A DNA stretch of 64,000 nucleotides from Alloacidobacterium dinghuense. GTDB taxonomy: Bacteria > Acidobacteriota > Terriglobia > Terriglobales > Acidobacteriaceae. Positions 52,918-59,782 of this stretch are shown here, piece by piece. Made by a program: the position numbers and the translations under genes. The first letter of the stretch is position 1, and each line of letters starts with the position of its first letter. Where the stretch lies: the NCBI RefSeq assembly GCF_014274465.1, contig NZ_CP060394.1, positions 4,464,001 to 4,528,000 of the forward strand, written 5' to 3'. Under the pieces are notes generated by a model. The model was not told the DNA's origin and did not search any database. It saw only the letters and a program-made list of their open reading frames with translations.

Positions 52918-53225
52918 CAACCCGTAAGGGTTGTCATCCTGAGCGGAGCGCTGCGCGCAGTCGAGGGACCTGCTTTTCCAGAGATGCGGCACGAAAATGG
53001 GTGCCCCATCCTGACGAAGTCAGGGTGGGAGAGCAAGGATCAGCGTTTTCGGGTAGAAGCACCGGGCTTTAGCCCGGTGAATAGAGCGCAAAAGATAAGG
53101 GGCTTTTAGCCCCGGGCCTTTCACAGACCTGATAGCAGGCGCAAGCGACTGGCAACGAAGTTAGGTAGGGCAGGGCTTCAGCCCTGCCACAGATCACGGT
53201 TGGGAAAGCGGCTTTAGCCGCTGAG
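52918..53225. repeat. Repeat-filled rpsR-rplI spacer (three repeat families)
   Basis: This 345-base spacer has no gene. From left: a hairpin ACAACCC-GTAA-GGGTTGT (52918-52935), a TCATCCTGAGCGGAGCG...TCGAGGGACC unit (52934-52972), a GGTGCCCCATCCTGACGAAGTCAGGGTGGG palindrome (52998-53030) and cluster D of CTTTAG palindromes: 53054-53083, 53098-53117, 53167-53188 and 53206-53225. The first hairpin may end the rpsF-rpsR transcript. Confidence 0.85.
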
Positions 53226-53262
53226 GCATTCACCAACCCACGCAATATTTGGAGATTGGCAA

Positions 53263-53721
53263 ATGGAAGTCATTCTGAAAGAAGACGTAAACAACCTGGG
53301 CCACCGCGGCGACGTGGTGAAGGTGGCCGACGGCTACGGCCGCAACTACCTTCTGCCTAAAAAGCTTGCCATGGAAGCGAACGCCGCCAACAAGGCCGTC
53401 ATCGAGCAGATGAAGGCATCGGCTGTCCGCCGCTCGGCGAAGGAAAAGGGCGAAGCCGAACAGCTTCTCACCCAGCTCAACGACGTTGCTCTCGTATTCG
53501 AGCGCAAGGTAGGCGAGAACGACCACCTCTTCGGCTCGGTTACCTCCGCCGACATCGCCCATGGACTCGAAACCAAGGGCTTCAACATCGACCGCCGCAA
53601 GGTCCACCTCGACGAGCCCCTGAAGTCTCTCGGCGAGTTCCTCATCCCCGTCAAGCTGCACCGCGAAGTCACCGCCCACATCAAGGTGACTGTAAAGGCC
53701 GAAGAAGCCGCCGCCGAGTAG
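53263..53721 (+). CDS. rplI: 50S ribosomal protein L9
   Basis: Large-subunit protein with two globular domains joined by a long helix. The 152-residue protein has the N-terminal signature MEVILKEDVNNLGHRGDVVKV and GYGRNYLLPKKLA, a central helix (MKASAVRRSAKEKGEAEQLL in outline) and the C-terminal domain ending in ITAHIKVTV-like sequence (REVTAHIKVTVKAEE). GGAGATTGG precedes the ATG. Last gene of the ribosomal block. Confidence 0.97.
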   Translation: MEVILKEDVNNLGHRGDVVKVADGYGRNYLLPKKLAMEANAANKAVIEQMKASAVRRSAKEKGEAEQLLTQLNDVALVFERKVGENDHLFGSVTSADIAHGLETKGFNIDRRKVHLDEPLKSLGEFLIPVKLHREVTAHIKVTVKAEEAAAE

Positions 53722-53832
53722 CATTGCATGCAGCAGGCGCGCGCTCTGCGCGCCATGCGTGCTACGGCAAATAGTGTCTGCTCCGACCCGCTCCTGCTGG
53801 TCGCTTGCATTGTGGTCTATCGGGGTTTCGGG

Positions 53833-53893
53833 TAGAAGCCCCGCGCTTTAGCGCGGGGAATAATAGGACTCAAGTCAGGGCCTTCAGGCCCGG
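53833..53893. repeat. Palindromic repeat cluster E (two units)
   Basis: TAGAAGCCCCGCGCTTTAGCGCGGGGAATA (53833-53862) and TCAGGGCCTTCAGGCCCGG (53875-53893), CTTTAG/CTTCAG-centred palindromes after rplI. Confidence 0.88.
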
Positions 53894-53909
53894 TTTTAAT
53901 GCTCGTAAC

Positions 53910-54263
53910 ATGAAGCACAGTCCGGAGCCTGAAGGCTTCATTTTTGCTCTGAGTCAATTCTGGACTAGGCGGATCGGACCGCGTAAGCTGCACACTGTGT
54001 GGAAACGCGTTGCACTCGCCGGGCTGGCTGGATTCCTAATCTCGATCTTTTGGATGTTTCTCGGATTCGCACTTTTCAATGTCGGAAATGGTCTAATAGC
54101 TGGTCTGTACTATCTTGGTGGCGAAATCGTCTGCCCCTTTTTTCCCGTTAACAGTACGCACGACGTGTACGGTCCTTTCGTAAATGCTGTGCTCTATGCA
54201 TCGTTGGCTTGGATTGTATTGCGGATGATCAAATCTCGAAATATTTCACCCTCGAATGTGTAG
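53910..54263 (+). CDS. Hypothetical small membrane protein
   Basis: 117 residues from ATG 53910 with two hydrophobic segments (VALAGLAGFLISIFWMFLGFALF and FVNAVLYASLAWIVLRMI) and a short loop containing EIVCPFFPVNSTHDVYGP. The open frame extends left to 53805 but that part crosses a repeat. No good ribosome-binding site is visible and no family is recognised; base composition is lower in GC than the ribosomal genes. It ends at another repeat. Confidence 0.6.
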   Translation: MKHSPEPEGFIFALSQFWTRRIGPRKLHTVWKRVALAGLAGFLISIFWMFLGFALFNVGNGLIAGLYYLGGEIVCPFFPVNSTHDVYGPFVNAVLYASLAWIVLRMIKSRNISPSNV

Positions 54264-54275
54264 TCGTCATTTGCC

Positions 54276-54374
54276 GGGTGCCCCACATCTCGAAGAGATG
54301 TGGGATCCTATTTTAGTTCGCCACACTCCCCACCGATGTCATCCTGAGCGAAGCGCAGCGAAGTCGAAGGACCC
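54276..54374. repeat. Two intergenic repeats: GGTGCCCCA palindrome and TCATCCTGAGCG unit
   Basis: GGGTGCCCCACATCTCGAAGAGATGTGGGA (54276-54305) belongs with 36149 and 52998. GTCATCCTGAGCGAAGCGCAGCGAAGTCGAAGGACC (54338-54372) matches the unit at 52934 and, more loosely, TCATCCTGAGGAACGCGAAGGATC at 58026. Confidence 0.82.
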
Positions 54375-54451
54375 GCACCGCAGGTGCGCCTCTCGCCTTG
54401 CGCAGCAAGGCCCGGCTTCAATGGTTGCATATCTGAGAAGAGGTCCATATA

Positions 54452-54826
54452 GTGACTCAAAAGATCAAAGCGAATCGGCCACTAACTCCTGATGAGAAAG
54501 AGCTTCTAGCTCGATTCGTGCGGTTTGAAGTGTCTCTTGATGAAGTTCTAACCCATTTCCAAGATATCTTGGAAATGGATTTTGGCCGCGAGAAGCGTAC
54601 ATTCGTCTCATATTTCCAGTTACCAGTGCCTGGCGTTCGCGTGGAAGTCAGCCACATCAATAGCGCGATAGAGAAGCATAATCAAGGCGAAATCACAGAT
54701 GACGAGACTTATCGCTGGGCGACGTTCCTTCTACTCAATGAGGCGTATGACTGGGAAGGACCTGACGAGGATGAAATCGCAGAGATGTTGAACGAATTAT
54801 CACTCCTTCCTAAGCGGGCGCACTAA
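54452..54826 (+). CDS. Hypothetical acidic protein
   Basis: A 124-residue acidic, helical, soluble protein (GTG start; GAAGAGGTCC upstream). Segments PLTPDEKELLARFVRFEVSLDEVL and EIAEMLNELSLLP suggest two helical ends around a beta core (RTFVSYFQLPVPGVRVEV). I do not recognise the family. It lies in a stretch of small, lower-GC genes between repeats, an area that looks variable. Confidence 0.65.
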   Translation: MTQKIKANRPLTPDEKELLARFVRFEVSLDEVLTHFQDILEMDFGREKRTFVSYFQLPVPGVRVEVSHINSAIEKHNQGEITDDETYRWATFLLLNEAYDWEGPDEDEIAEMLNELSLLPKRAH

Positions 54827-54900
54827 CAATCAGTCGTCAAAGAATGTAAAGCATTAACTCCAAGAAATATATAACGATTGAGGTCAGGTACGCAGGCTTC

Positions 54901-55122
54901 ATGAGGGAGACACGAACCATCCGTCGAATCCAAGACCCGGAACAACAGAGCCGAGAAACCATCCAATACTGGCGCTCTCGTCCAGTAGGCGAGCGACTCT
55001 CAGCGGTATGGGATCTCAGCGAAGCTGCGTATTCGTTTGCAGTATCCTTCAGGGAAGTGCGAACTGATGCTGCCCAAAGACCTCAAAGATCTCTTACTCG
55101 CGTTCAACGACCAGCACGTTAG
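54901..55122 (+). CDS. Small protein upstream of nucleotidyltransferase gene
   Basis: A 73-residue protein with the pattern RRIQDPEQQSRETIQYWRSRPVGERLSAVWDLS. Short proteins with this EYWRSR.P.ERL core commonly precede MNT-type nucleotidyltransferase genes in soil bacteria, judging from family knowledge. Its 3' end overlaps the next gene by 56 bases, supporting a coupled pair. A role as toxin or antitoxin partner is only suggested by this arrangement. Confidence 0.65.
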   Translation: MRETRTIRRIQDPEQQSRETIQYWRSRPVGERLSAVWDLSEAAYSFAVSFREVRTDAAQRPQRSLTRVQRPAR

Positions 55123-55507
55123 ATATCTGATCGTCGGCGGTTACGCATTCGGTGTCCACGCTGAGCCGCGAGCCACGAAGGATCTGGACATCTTCATCAG
55201 CCCCGACGCAGACAACAGCGAATCCGTATTCCGCGCGCTCATGCAATATGGCGCTCCGCTTCAGGGCCTAAGCCCTCAAGATTTCTCGGACGGTAGCACC
55301 TTCCAGATCGGCCAGCCCCCTGCAAGGATCGATCTTCTCCAACATATCGACGGCATCACATTCGAAGAGGCATGGTCCCATCGCATCGAGGGGATGATCG
55401 ACGGAGATATCCCGGCCGCTGTCATCTCCCGGGATGACCTCATCCGAAACAAGCTGGCCAGGGGTAGAGAGCAGGATATGCTCGACGTGAAGAGGCTTCG
55501 AGAATAG
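55067..55507 (+). CDS. MNT/DUF6036-type nucleotidyltransferase-like protein
   Basis: A 146-residue protein with the polymerase-beta-fold signature RYLIVGGYAFGVHAEPRATKDLDIFI: the GG turn followed by D-x-D (DLD) metal ligands, then a third acidic site near ARIDLLQH. RDDLIRNKLARGREQDMLDV closes the domain, as in AbiEii-like and DUF6036 proteins. ATG 55067 is preferred; TTG 55037 would add ten residues. With the small upstream gene it forms a possible toxin-antitoxin-like or tRNA-modifying pair; catalysis is unproven. Confidence 0.82.
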   Translation: MLPKDLKDLLLAFNDQHVRYLIVGGYAFGVHAEPRATKDLDIFISPDADNSESVFRALMQYGAPLQGLSPQDFSDGSTFQIGQPPARIDLLQHIDGITFEEAWSHRIEGMIDGDIPAAVISRDDLIRNKLARGREQDMLDVKRLRE

Positions 55508-55624
55508 CCAGCCGTTAAAACCGCGAAATCAGCACGTTTTGTGCACTTAACTGCCCTTCGGAGCACGAAAAATCACCTTATCATACCGATCGATCCTGCT
55601 ATCAAGCACGGAGCCACAAAGCCT

Positions 55625-55910
55625 TGTCAAGCCCCCTCACCTCAAAAAATTCTTTAACCCCCTCAAAACAAGCCTCTTATAGGCGAGGCAATTTGGCGTA
55701 CTATTTCGCGAAACTTGCTATCCTTGAAATAGGGGCAATGCTTTAGAGGGCGGAAACAGGACCCCCCGCTAAGTGATTGAAAACACTAGAAGCGATATAA
55801 AGTATTTAGAATCATTGGGATAGCAGGGGATGATCCCCTTCTAAGTTGTTGCAAATAAAAGAAAGCAATCGGAAGACCGGGGGGATACCCGGTTCGGGAA
55901 GGAAGTTAGC
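55625..55910 (+). repeat. Composite interspersed repeat, copy 3
   Basis: Fills most of a 403-base gene-free stretch. Blocks in the same order as copy 2: TGTCAAGCCCCCT (55625), TTGGCGTACTATTTCGC (55693), CCCCGCTAAGTGATTGAAAACACTAGAA (about 55766-55793), GGGATAGCAGGGGATGATCCC (55817-55837), CTAAGTTGTTGCAAATAAA and GGGGGGATACCC (55879-55890), then the next gene at 55911. The terminator hairpin of copies 1 and 2 is missing. Spacing between first and second blocks is 68 bases, against 70 in the other copies. Confidence 0.8.
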
Positions 55911-56897
55911 GTGCCAAAGCCCATCGCAATTTTTTACGAACAGCAGCACTGGTTCAAGCCACTCTTCACCGAACTCGATAAGCGAGGCACTGACTACGTA
56001 AAGCTGGACGCGACAGCCCATACTTACGCCATCGAAGAGGACCCCGAGCGAAGCTACTCGCTCGTCGTGAATCGCATGAGCCCCTCAGCCTGGAACCGCG
56101 AACACGGCGACTCCATCTTCTACACGCTCGGCTTCCTCGACCACCTCGAACGGCGCGGCGTCCGCATCATCAACGGCCTCAAAGCCTTCCGGACAGAGTT
56201 ATCAAAGGCAGCCCAGCTCTCGCTCCTCGACGAACTAGGCCTTCCCTACCCGAAAGCCCGTGTCATCCACCGCGCCTCACAGGCACTGGCCGCAACCAAA
56301 GGCCTGCGCTGGCCCATCGTCGTCAAGCCCAACATCGGCGGCTCCGGAGCAGGCGTCAAGCGTTTCGACACGCCCGAATCTCTGCAAGCCGCAGCCGAAG
56401 CCAACGAGCTGGCCTTCGGACTCGACTCGACCGCGCTCGTGCAGGAATTCATCCCCGCACGCGACGCCCACATCGTCCGCTGTGAAGTGCTGAAAGGAAA
56501 GTTCCTCTACGCCATCAAGGTCCACATCACCGGCGAAACCTTCGACCTCTGCCCCGCCGACATCTGCCGCACCACCGGTGGAGTAGACCTGAACCGCGCC
56601 GCCTGCCCGATAGATGCGCCCAAAACTGGCATCAGCGTCGAAGGCTACCACCCGCCGCAGGAAGTCATCGGCGACGTCGAGCGCATCATGCAGGAAGCCG
56701 GAATCGATCTCGGCGGCATCGAGTACATCATCGACGACCGTGATGGCCAACGCCTCTACTACGACATCAACGCCCTCTCCAACTTCGTCGCCGACGGCCC
56801 CCGCGTCATCGGCTTCGACCCCTTCGCGAAGCTGGTCGACTGGCTCGAAGCGGAAGCCGCTAAGGTCAACGAAGCTGAAGCAGTAGGAGCGCGGTAA
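55911..56897 (+). CDS. ATP-grasp (RimK-like) ligase of unknown substrate
   Basis: A 328-residue ATP-dependent carboxylate-amine ligase fold. The GTG start has AAGGAAG eight bases upstream. The ATP-binding core shows WPIVVKPNIGGSGAGVKRF (Gly-rich loop), ALVQEFIPARDAHIVRCEVL and the metal-ligand end GGIEYIIDDRDGQRLYYDINALSNFV. RimK-type enzymes add amino acids to proteins, peptides or cofactors. Its stop overlaps the ATG of a flavin monooxygenase gene (TAATG), so the two probably work together. It follows repeat copy 3 directly. Confidence 0.85.
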   Translation: MPKPIAIFYEQQHWFKPLFTELDKRGTDYVKLDATAHTYAIEEDPERSYSLVVNRMSPSAWNREHGDSIFYTLGFLDHLERRGVRIINGLKAFRTELSKAAQLSLLDELGLPYPKARVIHRASQALAATKGLRWPIVVKPNIGGSGAGVKRFDTPESLQAAAEANELAFGLDSTALVQEFIPARDAHIVRCEVLKGKFLYAIKVHITGETFDLCPADICRTTGGVDLNRAACPIDAPKTGISVEGYHPPQEVIGDVERIMQEAGIDLGGIEYIIDDRDGQRLYYDINALSNFVADGPRVIGFDPFAKLVDWLEAEAAKVNEAEAVGAR

Positions 56898-57934
56898 TGC
56901 GCTACGGCTTCTGGCTGCCGGTTTTCGGTGGATGGCTCCGCAACGTCGAAGACGAAGGCATGAAGCCGACATGGGACTACATCAGCCGCCTCGCGCGCCG
57001 CGCCGAAGAGATCGGCTACGACCTTACCCTGATCGCCGAGCTGAACCTCAACGACATCAAAGGCGTCGAGGCTCCTTCGCTCGACGCCTGGTCCACAACC
57101 GCAGCCCTCGCCGCCGTGACGAAGAAGCTGGAGTTGATGGTCGCCGTCCGCCCCACCTTCCACAATCCGGCGCTCTTAGCCAAGCAGGCCGCAAACATCG
57201 ACCACATCTCCAATGGCCGCCTCACGCTCAACGTCGTCTCCAGCTGGTGGGCAGACGAGGCGACGAAGTACGGCATCCAGTTCGACCAGCACGACGACCG
57301 TTACGCCCGCACCTCCGAGTGGCTCGAAATAGTGAACGGCTGTTGGAACCAGCAGGGCTTCTCCTACCAAGGCAAATACTACCGCGTAGACGACAACGTT
57401 CTCTCACCCAAACCAGTGAGCAAGCCCAGACCAACGCTTTATGCCGGAGGCGAATCCGAGACCGCCAAGAACCTCATCGCCAGCAAATGCGACGCCTACC
57501 TCATGCACGGCGATCCTCCGGAAATCGTCGGGAAGAAGGTTGCTGACATGCGCCGCCGCCGCGAAGCCGCGGGCCTGCCACCGATGACCTACGGCATCGC
57601 CGGATACGCCATCGTTCGCGACTCTGAAGCCGAAGCAAAAGGGGAGGTGGCCCGTATCACCGACGTCCAGCAATCCGCTCGCGGCTACGCCAACTACCAG
57701 CAATGGATCACCGGCTCGAATCTCGAACAGAAAATTTCGTTAGAAGACTACTCCGTTTCGAACCGAGGCCTGAGAAGCGGCTTAGTCGGAACCCCAGAAC
57801 GAGTCTCCGAACGTCTGGAAGAATTCGCGTCAGTCGGCGTCGATCTCGTGCTCTTGCAGAGCAGCCCACAGTTAGAAGAGATGGAGCGGTTCGCGTTGCA
57901 GGTGATCAGCACTCCATTAAAGCCGTCATTCTGA
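56897..57934 (+). CDS. LLM-class flavin-dependent monooxygenase (SsuD/SfnG-like)
   Basis: A 345-residue luciferase-like enzyme that would use reduced FMN and oxygen. N-terminus YGFWLPVFGGWLRNVE, then LARRAEEIGYDLTLIAELNLND, MVAVRPTFHNPALLAKQAANIDHISNGRLTLNVVSSWW in outline and YQGKYYRVDDNVLSPKPVSKPRPTLYAGGES are close to alkanesulfonate and dimethylsulfone monooxygenases. Coupled to the ATP-grasp gene by a one-base overlap. No flavin reductase or sulfonate transporter is adjacent, so sulfur scavenging is unproven. The last codons and stop lie within the repeat at 57925. Confidence 0.88.
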   Translation: MRYGFWLPVFGGWLRNVEDEGMKPTWDYISRLARRAEEIGYDLTLIAELNLNDIKGVEAPSLDAWSTTAALAAVTKKLELMVAVRPTFHNPALLAKQAANIDHISNGRLTLNVVSSWWADEATKYGIQFDQHDDRYARTSEWLEIVNGCWNQQGFSYQGKYYRVDDNVLSPKPVSKPRPTLYAGGESETAKNLIASKCDAYLMHGDPPEIVGKKVADMRRRREAAGLPPMTYGIAGYAIVRDSEAEAKGEVARITDVQQSARGYANYQQWITGSNLEQKISLEDYSVSNRGLRSGLVGTPERVSERLEEFASVGVDLVLLQSSPQLEEMERFALQVISTPLKPSF

Positions 57935-58052
57935 CGACCAAAGGGAGGAAGAATCTCAGCGACGATGGCTCAACTGAATATTGCTGAGGTTCGCTTCGCT
58001 CAGAATGACGTCCTATCTGACGCTGTCATCCTGAGGAACGCGAAGGATCTGT
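57925..58052. repeat. Interspersed intergenic repeats (GTCATTCTGA family, copy 2, and TCATCCTGAG unit)
   Basis: GTCATTCTGACGACCAAAGGGAGGAAGAATCTCAGCGA matches 44434-44471 and ends in an inverted CTCAGAATGACG (57998-58009). A TCATCCTGAGGAACGCGAAGGATCTG unit follows (58026-58051). The first element supplies the stop codon TGA of the monooxygenase gene. Confidence 0.8.
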
Positions 58053-58075
58053 TTTTTCTCAGACGTGGCCGAAAA

Positions 58076-58828
58076 CTACCGCCCATCGCGCAGCCGAGTC
58101 GCTAAGCGATCCGGCAGACCAGCGCGAATAATCCGCATCTGCGCCAGCTTTACGTCATACGGAACACGATAAAACGTCACAATCCGCTGCACATCGTCAT
58201 AAATCGCAAACGCACAACGCCAGTCGCCATCGCGAGGCTGCCCCACCGAACCCGGATTGATCAGATAGCGAACACCTTCGCGTAACTGAATCTCATATTC
58301 CTCTGCTTCGTCGTGCGTCGCATAGTCCGGAACCAGCTTGAACCAGTCATCTCCGTTGGTGGCAAAACCGCCCTGCAGATGCGTATGGCCGAAGAAGTTG
58401 ATCGCAGTCGTAACCTGCTTGAGCGGATGGATCGCATCGCGCATGGAAAGAATGTATTCGTCCTCATCCAGCGGCGATCCATGCGTGCAGCTCACCTGCG
58501 GACCATCCGGCATGATCGGACCATGCGCCAGATGCCGCAGCCACGCAATATGCTCCGCCGAGAGCACGCACTGCGTCCACTTCGCTGCTCGGCTGGCAAT
58601 GGGATTGAAGTCCTCCATGCTGCTCAACCCGCTGCAAACGCGGTCATGATTCCCACGCACAAAGACGCTGCCAATCGAGCGAGCGCGATCGATCACCTCA
58701 TTGGGATTGGCGCCGTAACCGACTACATCGCCAAGGTTCCACACCACATCGTACTCAGGCGCAGCCGCAATCACTGCATCAAGCGCCTCAAGATTTGCGT
58801 GGATATCGGAGAGGACAAGGGCGCGCAT
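58076..58828 (-). CDS. Calcineurin-like metallophosphoesterase
   Basis: A 250-residue cytosolic phosphoesterase (DUF-type YfcE/MJ0936 relatives). Metal-binding motifs: LVLSDIHANLEAL (D-x-H), NLGDVVGYGANP (GD), VRGNHDRVC (GNHD), NFFGHTHLQGG (GH-x-H) and YLINPGSVGQPRDGD. Start at ATG 58828 rather than GTG 58834. Substrate unknown; such proteins act on phosphodiesters or nucleotides. Stands between a repeat and the ABC ATPase gene, both leftward. Confidence 0.92.
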   Translation of the reverse strand: MRALVLSDIHANLEALDAVIAAAPEYDVVWNLGDVVGYGANPNEVIDRARSIGSVFVRGNHDRVCSGLSSMEDFNPIASRAAKWTQCVLSAEHIAWLRHLAHGPIMPDGPQVSCTHGSPLDEDEYILSMRDAIHPLKQVTTAINFFGHTHLQGGFATNGDDWFKLVPDYATHDEAEEYEIQLREGVRYLINPGSVGQPRDGDWRCAFAIYDDVQRIVTFYRVPYDVKLAQMRIIRAGLPDRLATRLRDGR

Positions 58829-58882
58829 GGTCACAAAGCCAACTTCTCACTCTAGTCCCAACGCGCCCGGATTCCAAGTGCC

Positions 58883-59755
58883 CTAGCTTCTCACCCAATG
58901 GCCAGACGCATACTCGCGAAGCTCACCAGCGCTCGCTCCAAGTGCAGATGGCAGCGTCGCAAGTGGCTCATGAATATCCGTCTGCAATGTGGGAATCGCC
59001 CCAAGAAGACTCCGGGTGTACGCATGCTGCGGCGATTGGAAGATGTTCTTCCGAGAGCCTTGCTCCAGAAGCAAGCCATGCCGCATCACAGCCACTCGAT
59101 CTGCAACCTGCGACACTACCGCCAGATCGTGAGAGATGAAGAGCATCGCCAACGAGTAGCGCTCCCTCAAATCAGCCAGCAGATCAAGAATCTGCGCCTG
59201 CACGGTGACATCGAGCGCCGTCGTCGGCTCATCGGCAATCAGCAACCGAGGGCGATTCACAATCGCCATCGCAATGAGAATGCGTTGCCGTTGCCCACCC
59301 GAGAACTGGTGCGGATAGTCATTCATGCGTCGCTCAGGTTCCGGCAACGCAACCGCCTGCATCGCCTCGATCACTGCCTCACGCACCTGTCGCCGGCTTT
59401 GTTCAGGATGATGCGCACGAATCGCTTCGGCAATCTGCGCTCCCACCGGCATCACCGGATTCAGCGCCGTCATCGGCTCCTGAAAGATCATGGATATCTC
59501 GCGTCCACGCGCGCGTCGCATGGCCTCAGTCGGCAATGAAAGCAAATCGCGCCCATCGAAGCGAATCAATCCGGTCGCCTGCGCCGCAGAATCAAGCAGG
59601 CGAAGGATTGCGAGCGCAGTCACAGACTTCCCAGAGCCTGATTCGCCAACAAGCCCGAGCACTTCGCCTTGCGCGATGCTTAGCGTAAGGTTATCGACGG
59701 CGAGACGGCCATTGAAAGCGATCGATAACCGTTCAAGTTCCAGCAAGGAGCCCAC
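58883..59755 (-). CDS. Orphan ABC transporter ATPase (DppD/OppD type)
   Basis: A 290-residue nucleotide-binding subunit. Walker [10 protein letters not shown]-loop [15 protein letters not shown], signature FSGGQRQR, Walker [13 protein letters not shown] and the switch ISHDL are all present. The TALNP and QQ-like [16 protein letters not shown] regions match oligopeptide/dipeptide importers. It is shorter than OppD and lacks the four-Cys C-terminal region some have. No permease or binding-protein gene is adjacent in the window, so its partners must lie elsewhere. Confidence 0.9.
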   Translation of the reverse strand: MGSLLELERLSIAFNGRLAVDNLTLSIAQGEVLGLVGESGSGKSVTALAILRLLDSAAQATGLIRFDGRDLLSLPTEAMRRARGREISMIFQEPMTALNPVMPVGAQIAEAIRAHHPEQSRRQVREAVIEAMQAVALPEPERRMNDYPHQFSGGQRQRILIAMAIVNRPRLLIADEPTTALDVTVQAQILDLLADLRERYSLAMLFISHDLAVVSQVADRVAVMRHGLLLEQGSRKNIFQSPQHAYTRSLLGAIPTLQTDIHEPLATLPSALGASAGELREYASGHWVRS

Positions 59756-59782
59756 GAAAGCATCATAGCGTGGGGATCGCTG

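Noticed and set aside
48934-53893. CRISPR array
   Set aside because: The repeats are palindromes of varying stem sequence and irregular spacing, scattered between genes; no constant repeat-spacer pattern and no cas genes.
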